Assembly (NCBI GenBank): GCA_012026675.1
Contig: VEPA01000022.1
Span: forward strand, 1-43,062
Length of the DNA stretch: 43,062 nucleotides
Origin: Betaproteobacteria bacterium
GTDB taxonomy: Bacteria > Pseudomonadota > Gammaproteobacteria > Burkholderiales > Rhodocyclaceae
Reading direction: 5' to 3'
A program made the position numbers and the translations under genes. The notes under the pieces were generated by a model. It searched no databases and was not told where the DNA came from. It saw only the letters and a list, made by a program, of their open reading frames with translations. Below are positions 1 through 7,379 of this stretch, one piece after another; the first letter of the stretch is position 1; every line of letters starts with the position of its first letter.

Positions 1-1192
1 GGCAGTGATAGATGAACTCGTTGCCTACATTTCCCATGGCGCGAAACACCGCCGAACCAGGCCCGGTGACGATGTGCAGGTGCGCCCACAGCGCCGTCAA
101 CGCAAGGATCAGTGGCAGTTGCTCGAGGCCTTCCCTCGCCCCCAGCCAGGCCACTCCGATGGGCGCCGAGAATACCGCCATGAAGCCCAGCGGCAGACCT
201 GCAAGGAAGCTGACGGCGCGGCTGGACTGCCGATAGAGTTCGCGAATGGCCGGCTGCTCGTCCTTCGCGGCGTGGCGCGCCGCGGCCGGCATGGTGACGT
301 TGCTGATGGTTGAGGGTACCGAAATGGCCGCTACCGGCAGCTTCGCCGACAATTCAAACAGGGCGATGCCTTTCGGCCCGAGCAGGAAGCCGGCAATCAC
401 CCGGTCGATCGAGAACAGCGCGGTTCCGAGCAGCGTGCTGGCCTGCACCGCCACGCCGAAGCCGAAAAAGTGGCGCAGCATCGCCCTGTCGAAGTGGCGC
501 GGACGGATCTCCAGACCCGGCAGGAAGCGGTGCGCGAGGCGGGCGAAGGATGTCAGCGACCAGGTGTAGCGCAGAGCGAACGCCGCCAGCAGGCTGTAAA
601 TGCCGAGGCCCGCCAGCAGGAACAGCAGGATCAGGAGTGGTTCAAGCGCATAGCCGACGATGGCGACCTTCTTTTCCTCGCGGATTCGCTGCAGGCCGTG
701 CAGCAGGTAGCAGTAAGCGCCGAGCGACAGGTCGAGCAGGAATATCGCTGCCGAGCCCATGACGAGGATGGTCGCCATCTCGCGCTGCGCGGGCAACACC
801 TTGAGAAACGCCAGCACCTGGGGCAGCGCCAGCCACAGGCCGCCCAGTACGCAGACTGCCATCAGCGACAGGGTGAAGACCCCGGTGCTGAGGAGTCGGT
901 TGATCGCGGCCGTGTCGCCCTGCGCGTGATAGCGCGCGGTGAAGCGGACGTACACATTGGAAAAGCCGACATCGGCCAGCCCGATGTACATGATGAGGAT
1001 GAAGCACGCCGACCACAGGCCATAGTCGGCCAGCGCCACATGGGACAGCACCAGCGGCGGCAGCAACAGCCGGGTGATCAGGTAAAAGGCGTTGGCCGCC
1101 ATGGCGAAACTGGCGTTGCCGGCGACATCCGGGGTTGCGCCGGAAAGCGCGCTGGAAGTGGTTGCAGCGGAAGACGGGCTGGCGTTTTTCAT
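1..1192 (-). CDS. Wzx-type polysaccharide flippase, partial (runs off left edge)
   Basis: An open frame runs leftward from the ATG at 1192 without a stop to base 1, so only the first 397 residues are visible. The protein is strongly hydrophobic with many membrane segments (for example residues 42-75 and 105-130). It carries a FSIDRVIAGFLLGP stretch, typical of the DR-x-IG-x-LG region of Wzx/MOP-superfamily lipid-linked oligosaccharide flippases. The inferred role is to flip undecaprenyl-diphosphate-linked EPS repeat units across the inner membrane. ATG 1192 is the first possible start after an in-frame TAA, but no good ribosome site precedes it. A box A element lies 32 nt upstream, closer than at the other units. 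Family assignment is good; the exact export substrate is unknown. Confidence 0.85.
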   Translation of the reverse strand, partial: MKNASPSSAATTSSALSGATPDVAGNASFAMAANAFYLITRLLLPPLVLSHVALADYGLWSACFILIMYIGLADVGFSNVYVRFTARYHAQGDTAAINRLLSTGVFTLSLMAVCVLGGLWLALPQVLAFLKVLPAQREMATILVMGSAAIFLLDLSLGAYCYLLHGLQRIREEKKVAIVGYALEPLLILLFLLAGLGIYSLLAAFALRYTWSLTSFARLAHRFLPGLEIRPRHFDRAMLRHFFGFGVAVQASTLLGTALFSIDRVIAGFLLGPKGIALFELSAKLPVAAISVPSTISNVTMPAAARHAAKDEQPAIRELYRQSSRAVSFLAGLPLGFMAVFSAPIGVAWLGAREGLEQLPLILALTALWAHLHIVTGPGSAVFRAMGNVGNEFIYHC

Positions 1193-1224
1193 GAAGCAAG
1201 CTTATCGACGCAGCGGCCCGGGTT

Positions 1225-1242
1225 GTGTCGGGAAAGTGAACT
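1225..1242 (-). promoter_or_regulatory. Box A element upstream of the flippase gene
   Basis: On the minus strand this reads AGTTCACTTTCCCGACAC, matching 14 of 18 positions of the best-conserved form (AGTTTGCATTCCTGACAC at 17607). It lies 32 nt before the ATG at 1192. A CGATAA hexamer follows 17 nt after CGACAC and could act as a -10. The element recurs in front of the other EPS transcription units in this window. Confidence 0.55.
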
Positions 1243-1292
1243 GTTGGAAAAATTCCGGTATGGCTGCGCGGCGAGAACCCGGCCACTCTGAG

Positions 1293-1314
1293 AAGGTCGG
1301 CGCTGGCGAGACGG
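1293..1314 (+). repeat. Dispersed element B, copy 1
   Basis: A 22-bp match to the dispersed AAAGTCGGCGCTGGCGAGAC-type element. It lies 51 bp beyond the box A core, on the far side from the flippase gene. Box A and element B are similarly paired at 17.6 kb and 25.2 kb. Confidence 0.55.
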
Positions 1315-1468
1315 GGATGCCGACGATTTACGTGAAAAGGCATGCAGCAGACAAGGCGCCGCGATTCCGTCCGGTGGCTTATCGCTTCGCCGCATTCCGG
1401 AGGATTACACTTCTCTGCAGATGCCACCGGCCTGGATGTCCCCGCAAAAATGCATCAGCACCCGATGC

Positions 1469-3667
1469 TCAAGGTAGAACGATTGCCAGACTGTATGGAG
1501 GAATGGAGAAACTGGCGCTTCCGTCGCGGCAGTCGATGAATTCCATTCGGGGCCGTACCTGCATAGTGTTCTCGTTGTTCGGATTCGTATCGGACCCGTC
1601 CAGCACGGCCAGTTGCAGTCGCCCTTGCGGACAGGGCAACGCCAGGGAGACCGTTACTGATTGCGGCCGTGACGACACGACGGCAAGTCGGCGCCCCTCA
1701 TCGAAAGCGACCGCGGTCAGCCCGGAGCAGGGGATACCGGCGCACGTCACCGCGCGGGTCCCGCCCGTGGCGACACGGTTCAGCATTTCGAGCGCAATCC
1801 CGGTCGGACGCAGCCGGTTGGCGTCGGCCAGGTCGCGGGTGATACCCCACAGCCGCACCAGTCCCTTGCCCTCCTGCAGATAGCTGTCGAAGCCGGCGAA
1901 GCTATATACCGCCTGTTCGCGCACGCCGGCCAGTGTTCCTTGCAGCAGGCGACGGGCGAGCGCCGCGCCGCTGGCGGCATTGGTGACGACCGCATTGCGC
2001 ATGGCGGCGTCGGCATTGCCCAGCGTGGTGTGGAAATTTTCTTCATAGACGACCAGGCGCTTGCCTTGGCGGCGGGCGGTATCGGCTTCCTGGCGAATCA
2101 GGGCATCGCTCTCCTCGAAGGCAGCTTTTCGTGCGTCTTCAAGGGAGGCTTCAGAGTCGAGTCGATAGAGGAAATAGGGCGCCACGGCGACACCGGCGGC
2201 TTCCTTTGTGCGTGCGCCGACAGCGCGCGGGCTGTCAGGATTGACGAACTGGGCATTGGCGACGGTGACGATTCGGGTGTCATTGCGGCTGCCCTCGTGC
2301 AACAGGCGGAAGGCGCGGTCGGCTACGGCGGCGTGGGTCGCAGCATCCGGAATCCCGCCGGGACGAAAGATCGTGTTCCAGTTTTCGTTGCCGAACTCGA
2401 GCATGACCGTCGTGAAGCGATGACGGTCGGCGGCCTCGCGCAGCCAGGCGCCGAACTGCCGCCACTCCGCATCGTCGAGCGTGGTCGGCGCCACCACCCA
2501 GGGTTGGGCGCCGATTTCCGCGCACAGCGCAAAAAAATCCGGCAGGCCGTAATGGTTCTGCGCCTCGTTGTCGCCGGGCCGGTAGCGTGCCGGCCGGTGG
2601 CCGTGGGTTGCGGCGAGCCGGTTGTCCAGAGTGTCCCCAAGCTGACCCTGCCAGTCGCGCAGGACGCCGGGCTGCAGTGTCTTCAGCGTATCGACAACCG
2701 CGCGCCGGAAACCGCCTGCTCCGGACACGGCTTCGCCGAGATAGGCGTCGTCGAGCAGCACCTCGCCGTGGCTGGCCTTGATCCCGAGGGTGAGAACACC
2801 GGGCGGTCCGTCGTCCCTGCCATCGAATTCGAACGCATGACGCCGCCACGACGCGTCGAGTGCCACGTCGGCATCGAGAAAAACCGCATGGCCGCCGCGG
2901 TCGAAATGCACATGCAGGCGGGCGCCGGGACTGGCGGCCCGCGCCCAGAATTCCAGGGTCCACTTGCCCTGCACCGGCAGCAGCTTGCCGGCGCGGTCGC
3001 CGATCGTATCGATGTAGTGCAGCAGTTCCGCGGGCCGCCCGGGCGTCGCCATCAGGCGCAGCGACTGTCGGCCCGGACTGCCCGGCCGCGCTTCGTCCGG
3101 CGCGCTGGCGATGCGGCTGTCCTTGCCCAGCCACCAGCCGGGCGCGGCCTGCAGGTCGGCGTTGCGGGTGAGCACCACCACGTCGCCGGCCTTGATGCCA
3201 TCGGCATTGACATCCAGCAAAATCTCCGCGAAGCCATCTGCGCGCTTCTGCGAATCGAGCACGCGCCCCCGGCGCCCAGCCGCCGTGCCGCTGCGAATGT
3301 CATAACGGCCGCCGCTCCAGAAGCCGTCGGGCCGGGCCAGCCAATGGCTGTCATCGACGATGCGGCGGCCCTCGGCCGCCTTGACGATGACGATGGTGCG
3401 GTCGAGTACGGCTTCGAAGCCGGGGTTGGCGAGTATGTTGGCGCGCAGCTGTTCGGCACCCCAGGTACCCGAGCCGCCGAGATTGAGGCCATAGCGCGGT
3501 AAATTGGCATCGAGCAGCGGGCCGTCGGGAGTCAGCGTAGCCGTGCCCGACAGCGCATTGCAGCCCGACAGCAGAAGGCCCGCCGCCAACGCGGCCCACG
3601 CACGTCGAACACGTTCCCTGCGCCGTCCCGCCAGCGCCGACTCTTGCGTGGCCGTGTTCACGCTCAA
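1469..3667 (-). CDS. Secreted lipoprotein with clan GH-A-like glycosidase domain
   Basis: This 732-residue protein has an N-terminal lipoprotein signal: a hydrophobic stretch at 23-34 and lipobox LLSGC with Cys36. Residues 200-315 look like a beta-sandwich carbohydrate-binding module. Residues 320-640 resemble a GH51/GH30/GH39-type TIM barrel. Glu428 in FGNENW fits the acid/base residue of the clan GH-A asparagine-glutamate pair, and Glu542 or Glu543 in VVYEEN fits the nucleophile. The inferred role is trimming or turnover of the EPS made by this locus, from a membrane anchor. The start is a TTG at 3667, 12 nt after the methyltransferase stop; a GTG at 3661 is an alternative. Codons 8-16 carry an element B copy. 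The exact GH family is unresolved. Confidence 0.75.
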   Translation of the reverse strand: MSVNTATQESALAGRRRERVRRAWAALAAGLLLSGCNALSGTATLTPDGPLLDANLPRYGLNLGGSGTWGAEQLRANILANPGFEAVLDRTIVIVKAAEGRRIVDDSHWLARPDGFWSGGRYDIRSGTAAGRRGRVLDSQKRADGFAEILLDVNADGIKAGDVVVLTRNADLQAAPGWWLGKDSRIASAPDEARPGSPGRQSLRLMATPGRPAELLHYIDTIGDRAGKLLPVQGKWTLEFWARAASPGARLHVHFDRGGHAVFLDADVALDASWRRHAFEFDGRDDGPPGVLTLGIKASHGEVLLDDAYLGEAVSGAGGFRRAVVDTLKTLQPGVLRDWQGQLGDTLDNRLAATHGHRPARYRPGDNEAQNHYGLPDFFALCAEIGAQPWVVAPTTLDDAEWRQFGAWLREAADRHRFTTVMLEFGNENWNTIFRPGGIPDAATHAAVADRAFRLLHEGSRNDTRIVTVANAQFVNPDSPRAVGARTKEAAGVAVAPYFLYRLDSEASLEDARKAAFEESDALIRQEADTARRQGKRLVVYEENFHTTLGNADAAMRNAVVTNAASGAALARRLLQGTLAGVREQAVYSFAGFDSYLQEGKGLVRLWGITRDLADANRLRPTGIALEMLNRVATGGTRAVTCAGIPCSGLTAVAFDEGRRLAVVSSRPQSVTVSLALPCPQGRLQLAVLDGSDTNPNNENTMQVRPRMEFIDCRDGSASFSIPPYSLAIVLP
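3623..3645 (-). repeat. Dispersed element B, coding copy in glycosidase lipoprotein
   Basis: An element B copy lies in the sense direction near the 5' end of the gene and encodes ESALAGRR. A matching copy sits near the 5' end of the histidine kinase gene at 9354. Confidence 0.45.
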
Positions 3668-3679
3668 TTGTTCCCGGCC

Positions 3680-4345
3680 TCAGCCGGCCTGCAGCTGCGA
3701 GGCGCCCGGCTTGCGGGCGCTGAGCAGGTACTGGAAGCTCAGGAGGTCGCGGAACATGCCGAAGGTCAGCCGGTCCTTCCATTGGTCCCAACTTCCCCAG
3801 GCGTAGGTCGAGCGTTCCGCGGCCAGTTGCAGGCCGGCCTGCTCGATCAGGTCGATGGCGGTGGCACGGCTGAAGAAACGCAAGTGGGTGCGGTCCATGA
3901 TGCCGGCGGTTTCATAACGCCACGTGCCGGACAGCAGCAGCGGCAGAATGACGCTGTGATGGCGGATGTTGGGCAAGCTGGCGATCAACTGCCCGCCCGG
4001 TCGCAAGAGTGCCTGCAGTCGCGTCAACGTGTCCCAGGGATCAACCAGGTGTTCCAGTACATCCAGGCAGAGGATGAGGTCGAACGAGCCCGGGGCGAAC
4101 CTGCCGATGTGCTGATCGACGTCGCCCTCGTGCAACTCGTCGAGCCGCGTGCGCGCCACGGCGGCGGCATCGGGGAACAGCTCGATGCCGGCAATCCATC
4201 GGGCGCGGCCGGACGCCTTGAGCCAGGCCAGTGTGCCGCCGCCGCCGCAACCGACTTCCAGCACGCGACCGGCTCGCGCCGGCAGCAGCGGCTCGATGTC
4301 CTTGCGCACGAAGGCGAAATAGTTGTCCTGCTTGTCCTCATACAT
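3680..4345 (-). CDS. Class I SAM-dependent methyltransferase
   Basis: This 221-residue cytoplasmic protein has the glycine-rich SAM motif I VLEVGCGGGGTL at residues 28-39 and a motif-IV-like LCLDVLEHL. This is the Methyltransf_11/23 pattern common in polysaccharide loci. The likely role is O-methylation of a sugar or lipid-linked glycan intermediate, but the acceptor cannot be read from sequence. The start ATG at 4345 has GAAGGAG upstream and overlaps the end of the GT25 gene by 8 bp, which points to translational coupling. The next gene begins 12 nt after its stop. Confidence 0.85.
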   Translation of the reverse strand: MYEDKQDNYFAFVRKDIEPLLPARAGRVLEVGCGGGGTLAWLKASGRARWIAGIELFPDAAAVARTRLDELHEGDVDQHIGRFAPGSFDLILCLDVLEHLVDPWDTLTRLQALLRPGGQLIASLPNIRHHSVILPLLLSGTWRYETAGIMDRTHLRFFSRATAIDLIEQAGLQLAAERSTYAWGSWDQWKDRLTFGMFRDLLSFQYLLSARKPGASQLQAG

Positions 4346-5081
4346 GCTGTGCTCCTTCGATTTGCAGGGGCTTGCGACCGGCGCGGTTCTTGATCCCGCG
4401 GGCCATGCCGGCCAGTTGGCGGATGAATGGCATCCGGTCGTACCACTTGTTCGGGAAGATGTCGCTGCGCGAGCTGCGCTGGCCGCCCAGCGACGGCGTC
4501 GCCATCAGCGTGATGACATCCGGGTGGTGCAGGCGGAACAGCGAATAGGCGCCATCGACGTGCATCGGGCTGCCCAGCGGATGGCCGGAGGGACGCCGCA
4601 GGCAGTCCTCGAGGTGGTCGTGCAGGGGGCGCAGGACGCGACGGTTGAGGGCATAGAAATGCGTCGTCGCCAGCGGCGCGCGGGTCTCCTGCCAGCCCGG
4701 CGTGGCGCGATCCTCGGTGGGCTCCACATGACCGAAATAGGCGAAGTCCCAGCAGCCGTCCTTCAGTCTGCCGAGCATGGCATGCGGTGCGGCGCATACG
4801 CGCGGGTCCAGCGCCAGGTCGTCTTCCATGACCAGGATGTTGTCGAGATCGTCGCGAATGGCTTCCTTGAGGATGCCGAGGTGGCTCATGAAGCAGCCGC
4901 GCGCGCCCAGGCTGGGAAACTCGCCGGCATCGGCCGGGCGTACGGCGCGAAAATAGCGGATGCGTGCGCCGTCGGCGGCCAGGCCGGCCTGGCCCAGTTC
5001 GAAATCCATTTCGCGGCGGCGGTCAATGCGCTCCGGCAGATTGACGATGACGCAGCGCTGGAACTGCTCGATCAGATTCAT
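4338..5081 (-). CDS. Glycosyltransferase family 25 (LPS/LOS-type)
   Basis: This 247-residue protein shows the GT25 signature: VIVNLPERIDRR near the N terminus, GCFMSHLGILKEA, then the acidic VMEDDLAL metal/nucleotide-binding motif. Family members transfer galactose or other hexoses onto glycans, so a role in EPS repeat-unit assembly or decoration fits. I chose the ATG at 5081 because AGGAGAG lies 5 nt upstream and the ATG forms an ATGA overlap with the stop of the Wzc-like gene. The frame could extend to 5123, but without a ribosome site. The 3' end overlaps the methyltransferase start. Confidence 0.85.
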   Translation of the reverse strand: MNLIEQFQRCVIVNLPERIDRRREMDFELGQAGLAADGARIRYFRAVRPADAGEFPSLGARGCFMSHLGILKEAIRDDLDNILVMEDDLALDPRVCAAPHAMLGRLKDGCWDFAYFGHVEPTEDRATPGWQETRAPLATTHFYALNRRVLRPLHDHLEDCLRRPSGHPLGSPMHVDGAYSLFRLHHPDVITLMATPSLGGQRSSRSDIFPNKWYDRMPFIRQLAGMARGIKNRAGRKPLQIEGAQHV

Positions 5082-7261
5082 GAGACTCTCCTGGTGTGGA
5101 ATTTCGGGATGCGCAACAGCCATAGCGGCAAGGTGACGAGGCGGGCCAGGACCGCGGTCACCCAGCCCGGCTGGGTGAAATACTCGGCCGCCTTGCGTCC
5201 GGTCAGGTACTCCACCAGCATTTCCCTCAGGTAGCCGCCGCCCTCGAAAGGCTGGACGCGATTGCCCACCACGCCGACGGCCGCCGGGGCAACCTTCTCT
5301 ATCTGGCGTCCGGCGCGGCGCAATTCGCCACGGGTGATGCCGGCGGCTTCGACGACCAGGATCAGGTGCTGCAGGTTGCGCGCCAGCATCTCGGCATCGG
5401 CCGAGAGCAGCAAGGGTGGAATATCGACCAGGACGAAGCGGAAATTCTCTTGCCAGCGGGCCGCCAGTTCGCCTAGGCGGTCGAGGCGGTCAATGTGGCG
5501 CTGGCCTGCGGTGTCGCCCACCCAGACGCGCGCCGGCAGCGTGTCTGCCGCCGGGATGATGCAGTCGGTGGCCGCGGCCTGCCCGGCAAGGCATTGGGCC
5601 AGGCCGGCGATGTCACCGGCACCGTCGCGCATGCGTGCGTCGGGCTTGAAGGCGTTGGCTTCGACCACCAGCGCGGGGCAGCCCAGAGCGTTGAGCGTGC
5701 GGCCCAGCGCCAGCGCCATCTCGCTCGATCCCGCGCCCGGCTTTACCGACGAGAAGGTAAACACGCGGGTACCGTGCTCTTCCTGCTCGCGGATCAGGCC
5801 GCCGGCCAAGCGCCGCAGTTGGTCCTCGCCGAACATCGCGGTGGCGCCGTCGCTGCTTTCCACCATCCAGCCCAGCGCGGGGATGCCGAGCACGCGCTCG
5901 GCGTCATTCACGGTATGCACGCGGCTGTCGAGCAGATCCCGGCCGACGGGGGCGAGCAGGCCGGCGCCGAGCGCGGCGGCCAGCACCATCAGGAACAGCT
6001 TCTTCTTGCCCGGGCCGAAGGGCAGCTCGGGCGGCAATGCCGGCGTGACCAGGCGCACGAAGCCGAAGGAGTTCGCCTCGGCGGCGAATTCGTTGAGGCG
6101 CTCGCGCATCACGTTGAGCTCCTTGCGGTCCTGGTCGAGGTCCTGGGGCAGCGTCATCGCCTGGTTGAACAGGCTGGCGAAGTGCGCCCCCTTCTTCTCC
6201 TGTTCGGCGAAATCGCGGGCGAGATCGGCCTCGACCTGGCGGGCCTGGTCGACCGTGGTCTGGTAGCGCGCAAGAACGCTGCCCGATACCTGCCGGGTCA
6301 GGGTGCCGATCTGTGTCTCGATTTCGGACTCGATGCGCTTCATTTCGGATGTCAGCTCGGCGTAGGCAGGATGCTTCGGGGTGAGTCCCGAGATCTGCGT
6401 CAGCAGTTCGGCGCGGCGCTTGTAGAGGTTCGACTTGAGGTTGGCAAGGCCCGGGTCGATCAGCACCGCCTCCTGCACCGAACGGGTGTTGATGTCGGTT
6501 TCGCCGCGTTTCTGGAAGGCGCCCAGCCTGGCTTCGGCGTCAAAGCGCTTGTTGCGCGCCTCGGTCAGCGCCGCGCGTTGCGCGCCGAGCACACGGTCGT
6601 AGGGGTTCTCCACCTTCTCGCCAAAGCTGCCGACGCCCAATTGCTGGCCGATTTCGGTGCGCTTGGCGGTCTTGGCCTCGATCCGGCGCAGCAGCTCTGC
6701 TTCGCGTTCTTCGATGTTTCGCTGGCGCACGTCGGCGCCATAGATGCGCTCGATCTTCATGCGGTCGAGATAGGTCTTGACCACGGCATTGACCAGGTCC
6801 GCGAGGCCTTCCTTCTTTTCGCTTTGCAGCGAAATCTCGATCATGTAGGTGTCCGGGATCGAGCGCACGCTCATCTGCGTACGCAGGCGTTCCACCGCCT
6901 GGCGCTCGCTCTCGGCCGGCAGGCGCCACACGTCGGCCTTGTCGCCGAGGCTGCGCAGGGCATCCTGCACGATGTCGTAGCGCAGCACGCTGCGGGTCTG
7001 GTGCTCGAGGAATTCGCGGTATTGGGTATTGGACGGGAAGCTCAGTTCGCCGTCATCGCGCAGGTTCTTCATGTAGCGCGGCGCCACCTGCACGGTGGCG
7101 GTGGTGGCGAAAAGGGACTGGCCCTTAATGAAAATCACCGGAATGCCGGCCAGCAACACGAGCAGAAATGCCGCCAGCGCCAGTCGCGGATGAGCGATCA
7201 GGCTGACCAGCGGCTTGATGCCGCGGCTGGGCAGATCGGCGGTAACGGCGGGGGCGGACAT
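5078..7261 (-). CDS. Wzc-like chain-length determinant with degenerate BY-kinase domain
   Basis: The 727-residue protein starts at the ATG at 7261 (AAGGGA upstream); the frame is open to 7303. TM1 is about residues 27-46, followed by a periplasmic Wzz-type domain with coiled-coil-rich residues 180-390, a PELPFGPGKKK linker, TM2 at about 422-441, and a cytoplasmic CapB/BY-kinase-like domain. The Walker A equivalent at about 504-513 reads SSVKPGAGSS, with Ser where the catalytic Lys is expected. Walker A' reads VVEANAFKP instead of an Asp-Ala-Asp form. Walker B VLVDIPP is intact. No C-terminal tyrosine cluster is visible; the tail ends in a hydrophobic segment. It probably controls EPS chain length as a co-polymerase, with doubtful kinase activity. 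It heads a box A unit with GT25, methyltransferase and glycosidase genes. Confidence 0.88.
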   Translation of the reverse strand: MSAPAVTADLPSRGIKPLVSLIAHPRLALAAFLLVLLAGIPVIFIKGQSLFATTATVQVAPRYMKNLRDDGELSFPSNTQYREFLEHQTRSVLRYDIVQDALRSLGDKADVWRLPAESERQAVERLRTQMSVRSIPDTYMIEISLQSEKKEGLADLVNAVVKTYLDRMKIERIYGADVRQRNIEEREAELLRRIEAKTAKRTEIGQQLGVGSFGEKVENPYDRVLGAQRAALTEARNKRFDAEARLGAFQKRGETDINTRSVQEAVLIDPGLANLKSNLYKRRAELLTQISGLTPKHPAYAELTSEMKRIESEIETQIGTLTRQVSGSVLARYQTTVDQARQVEADLARDFAEQEKKGAHFASLFNQAMTLPQDLDQDRKELNVMRERLNEFAAEANSFGFVRLVTPALPPELPFGPGKKKLFLMVLAAALGAGLLAPVGRDLLDSRVHTVNDAERVLGIPALGWMVESSDGATAMFGEDQLRRLAGGLIREQEEHGTRVFTFSSVKPGAGSSEMALALGRTLNALGCPALVVEANAFKPDARMRDGAGDIAGLAQCLAGQAAATDCIIPAADTLPARVWVGDTAGQRHIDRLDRLGELAARWQENFRFVLVDIPPLLLSADAEMLARNLQHLILVVEAAGITRGELRRAGRQIEKVAPAAVGVVGNRVQPFEGGGYLREMLVEYLTGRKAAEYFTQPGWVTAVLARLVTLPLWLLRIPKFHTRRVS

Positions 7262-7319
7262 CGGGGTTCCCTTGTGTGATGCAGTGGATGGCATTACACA
7301 CAAGGCCGACCGCGGGGAT

Positions 7320-7337
7320 GTGACGTAACTGCAAACT
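7320..7337 (-). promoter_or_regulatory. Box A element upstream of the Wzc-like gene
   Basis: The minus-strand sequence is AGTTTGCAGTTACGTCAC, with the first eight positions identical to the best copy. It ends 58 nt before the ATG at 7261 and directly follows the terminator-like hairpin of the preceding gene, marking a transcription-unit boundary. Confidence 0.55.
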
Positions 7338-7340
7338 CTT

Positions 7341-7373
7341 GGAAAACAGCCGCGGCGCGTTCCGGCGCGGCTG
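7341..7373 (-). terminator. Rho-independent terminator after the hybrid histidine kinase gene
   Basis: On the minus strand CAGCCGCG pairs with CGCGGCTG (8 bp, perfect, 11-nt loop) and is followed at once by TTTT. It begins 7 bp after the kinase stop codon and ends 3 bp before the next box A. Confidence 0.65.
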
Positions 7374-7379
7374 AACCGG

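Noticed and set aside
642-1427. 261-codon minus-strand frame overlapping the flippase start
   Set aside because: It is a different frame from the hydrophobic flippase sequence, is Arg/His-rich and has no domain; it is a shadow of the truncated gene.
5495-7279. 594-codon open frame antisense to the Wzc-like gene
   Set aside because: The minus-strand product is a clear family member with a ribosome site and promoter element; the plus-strand frame has neither.
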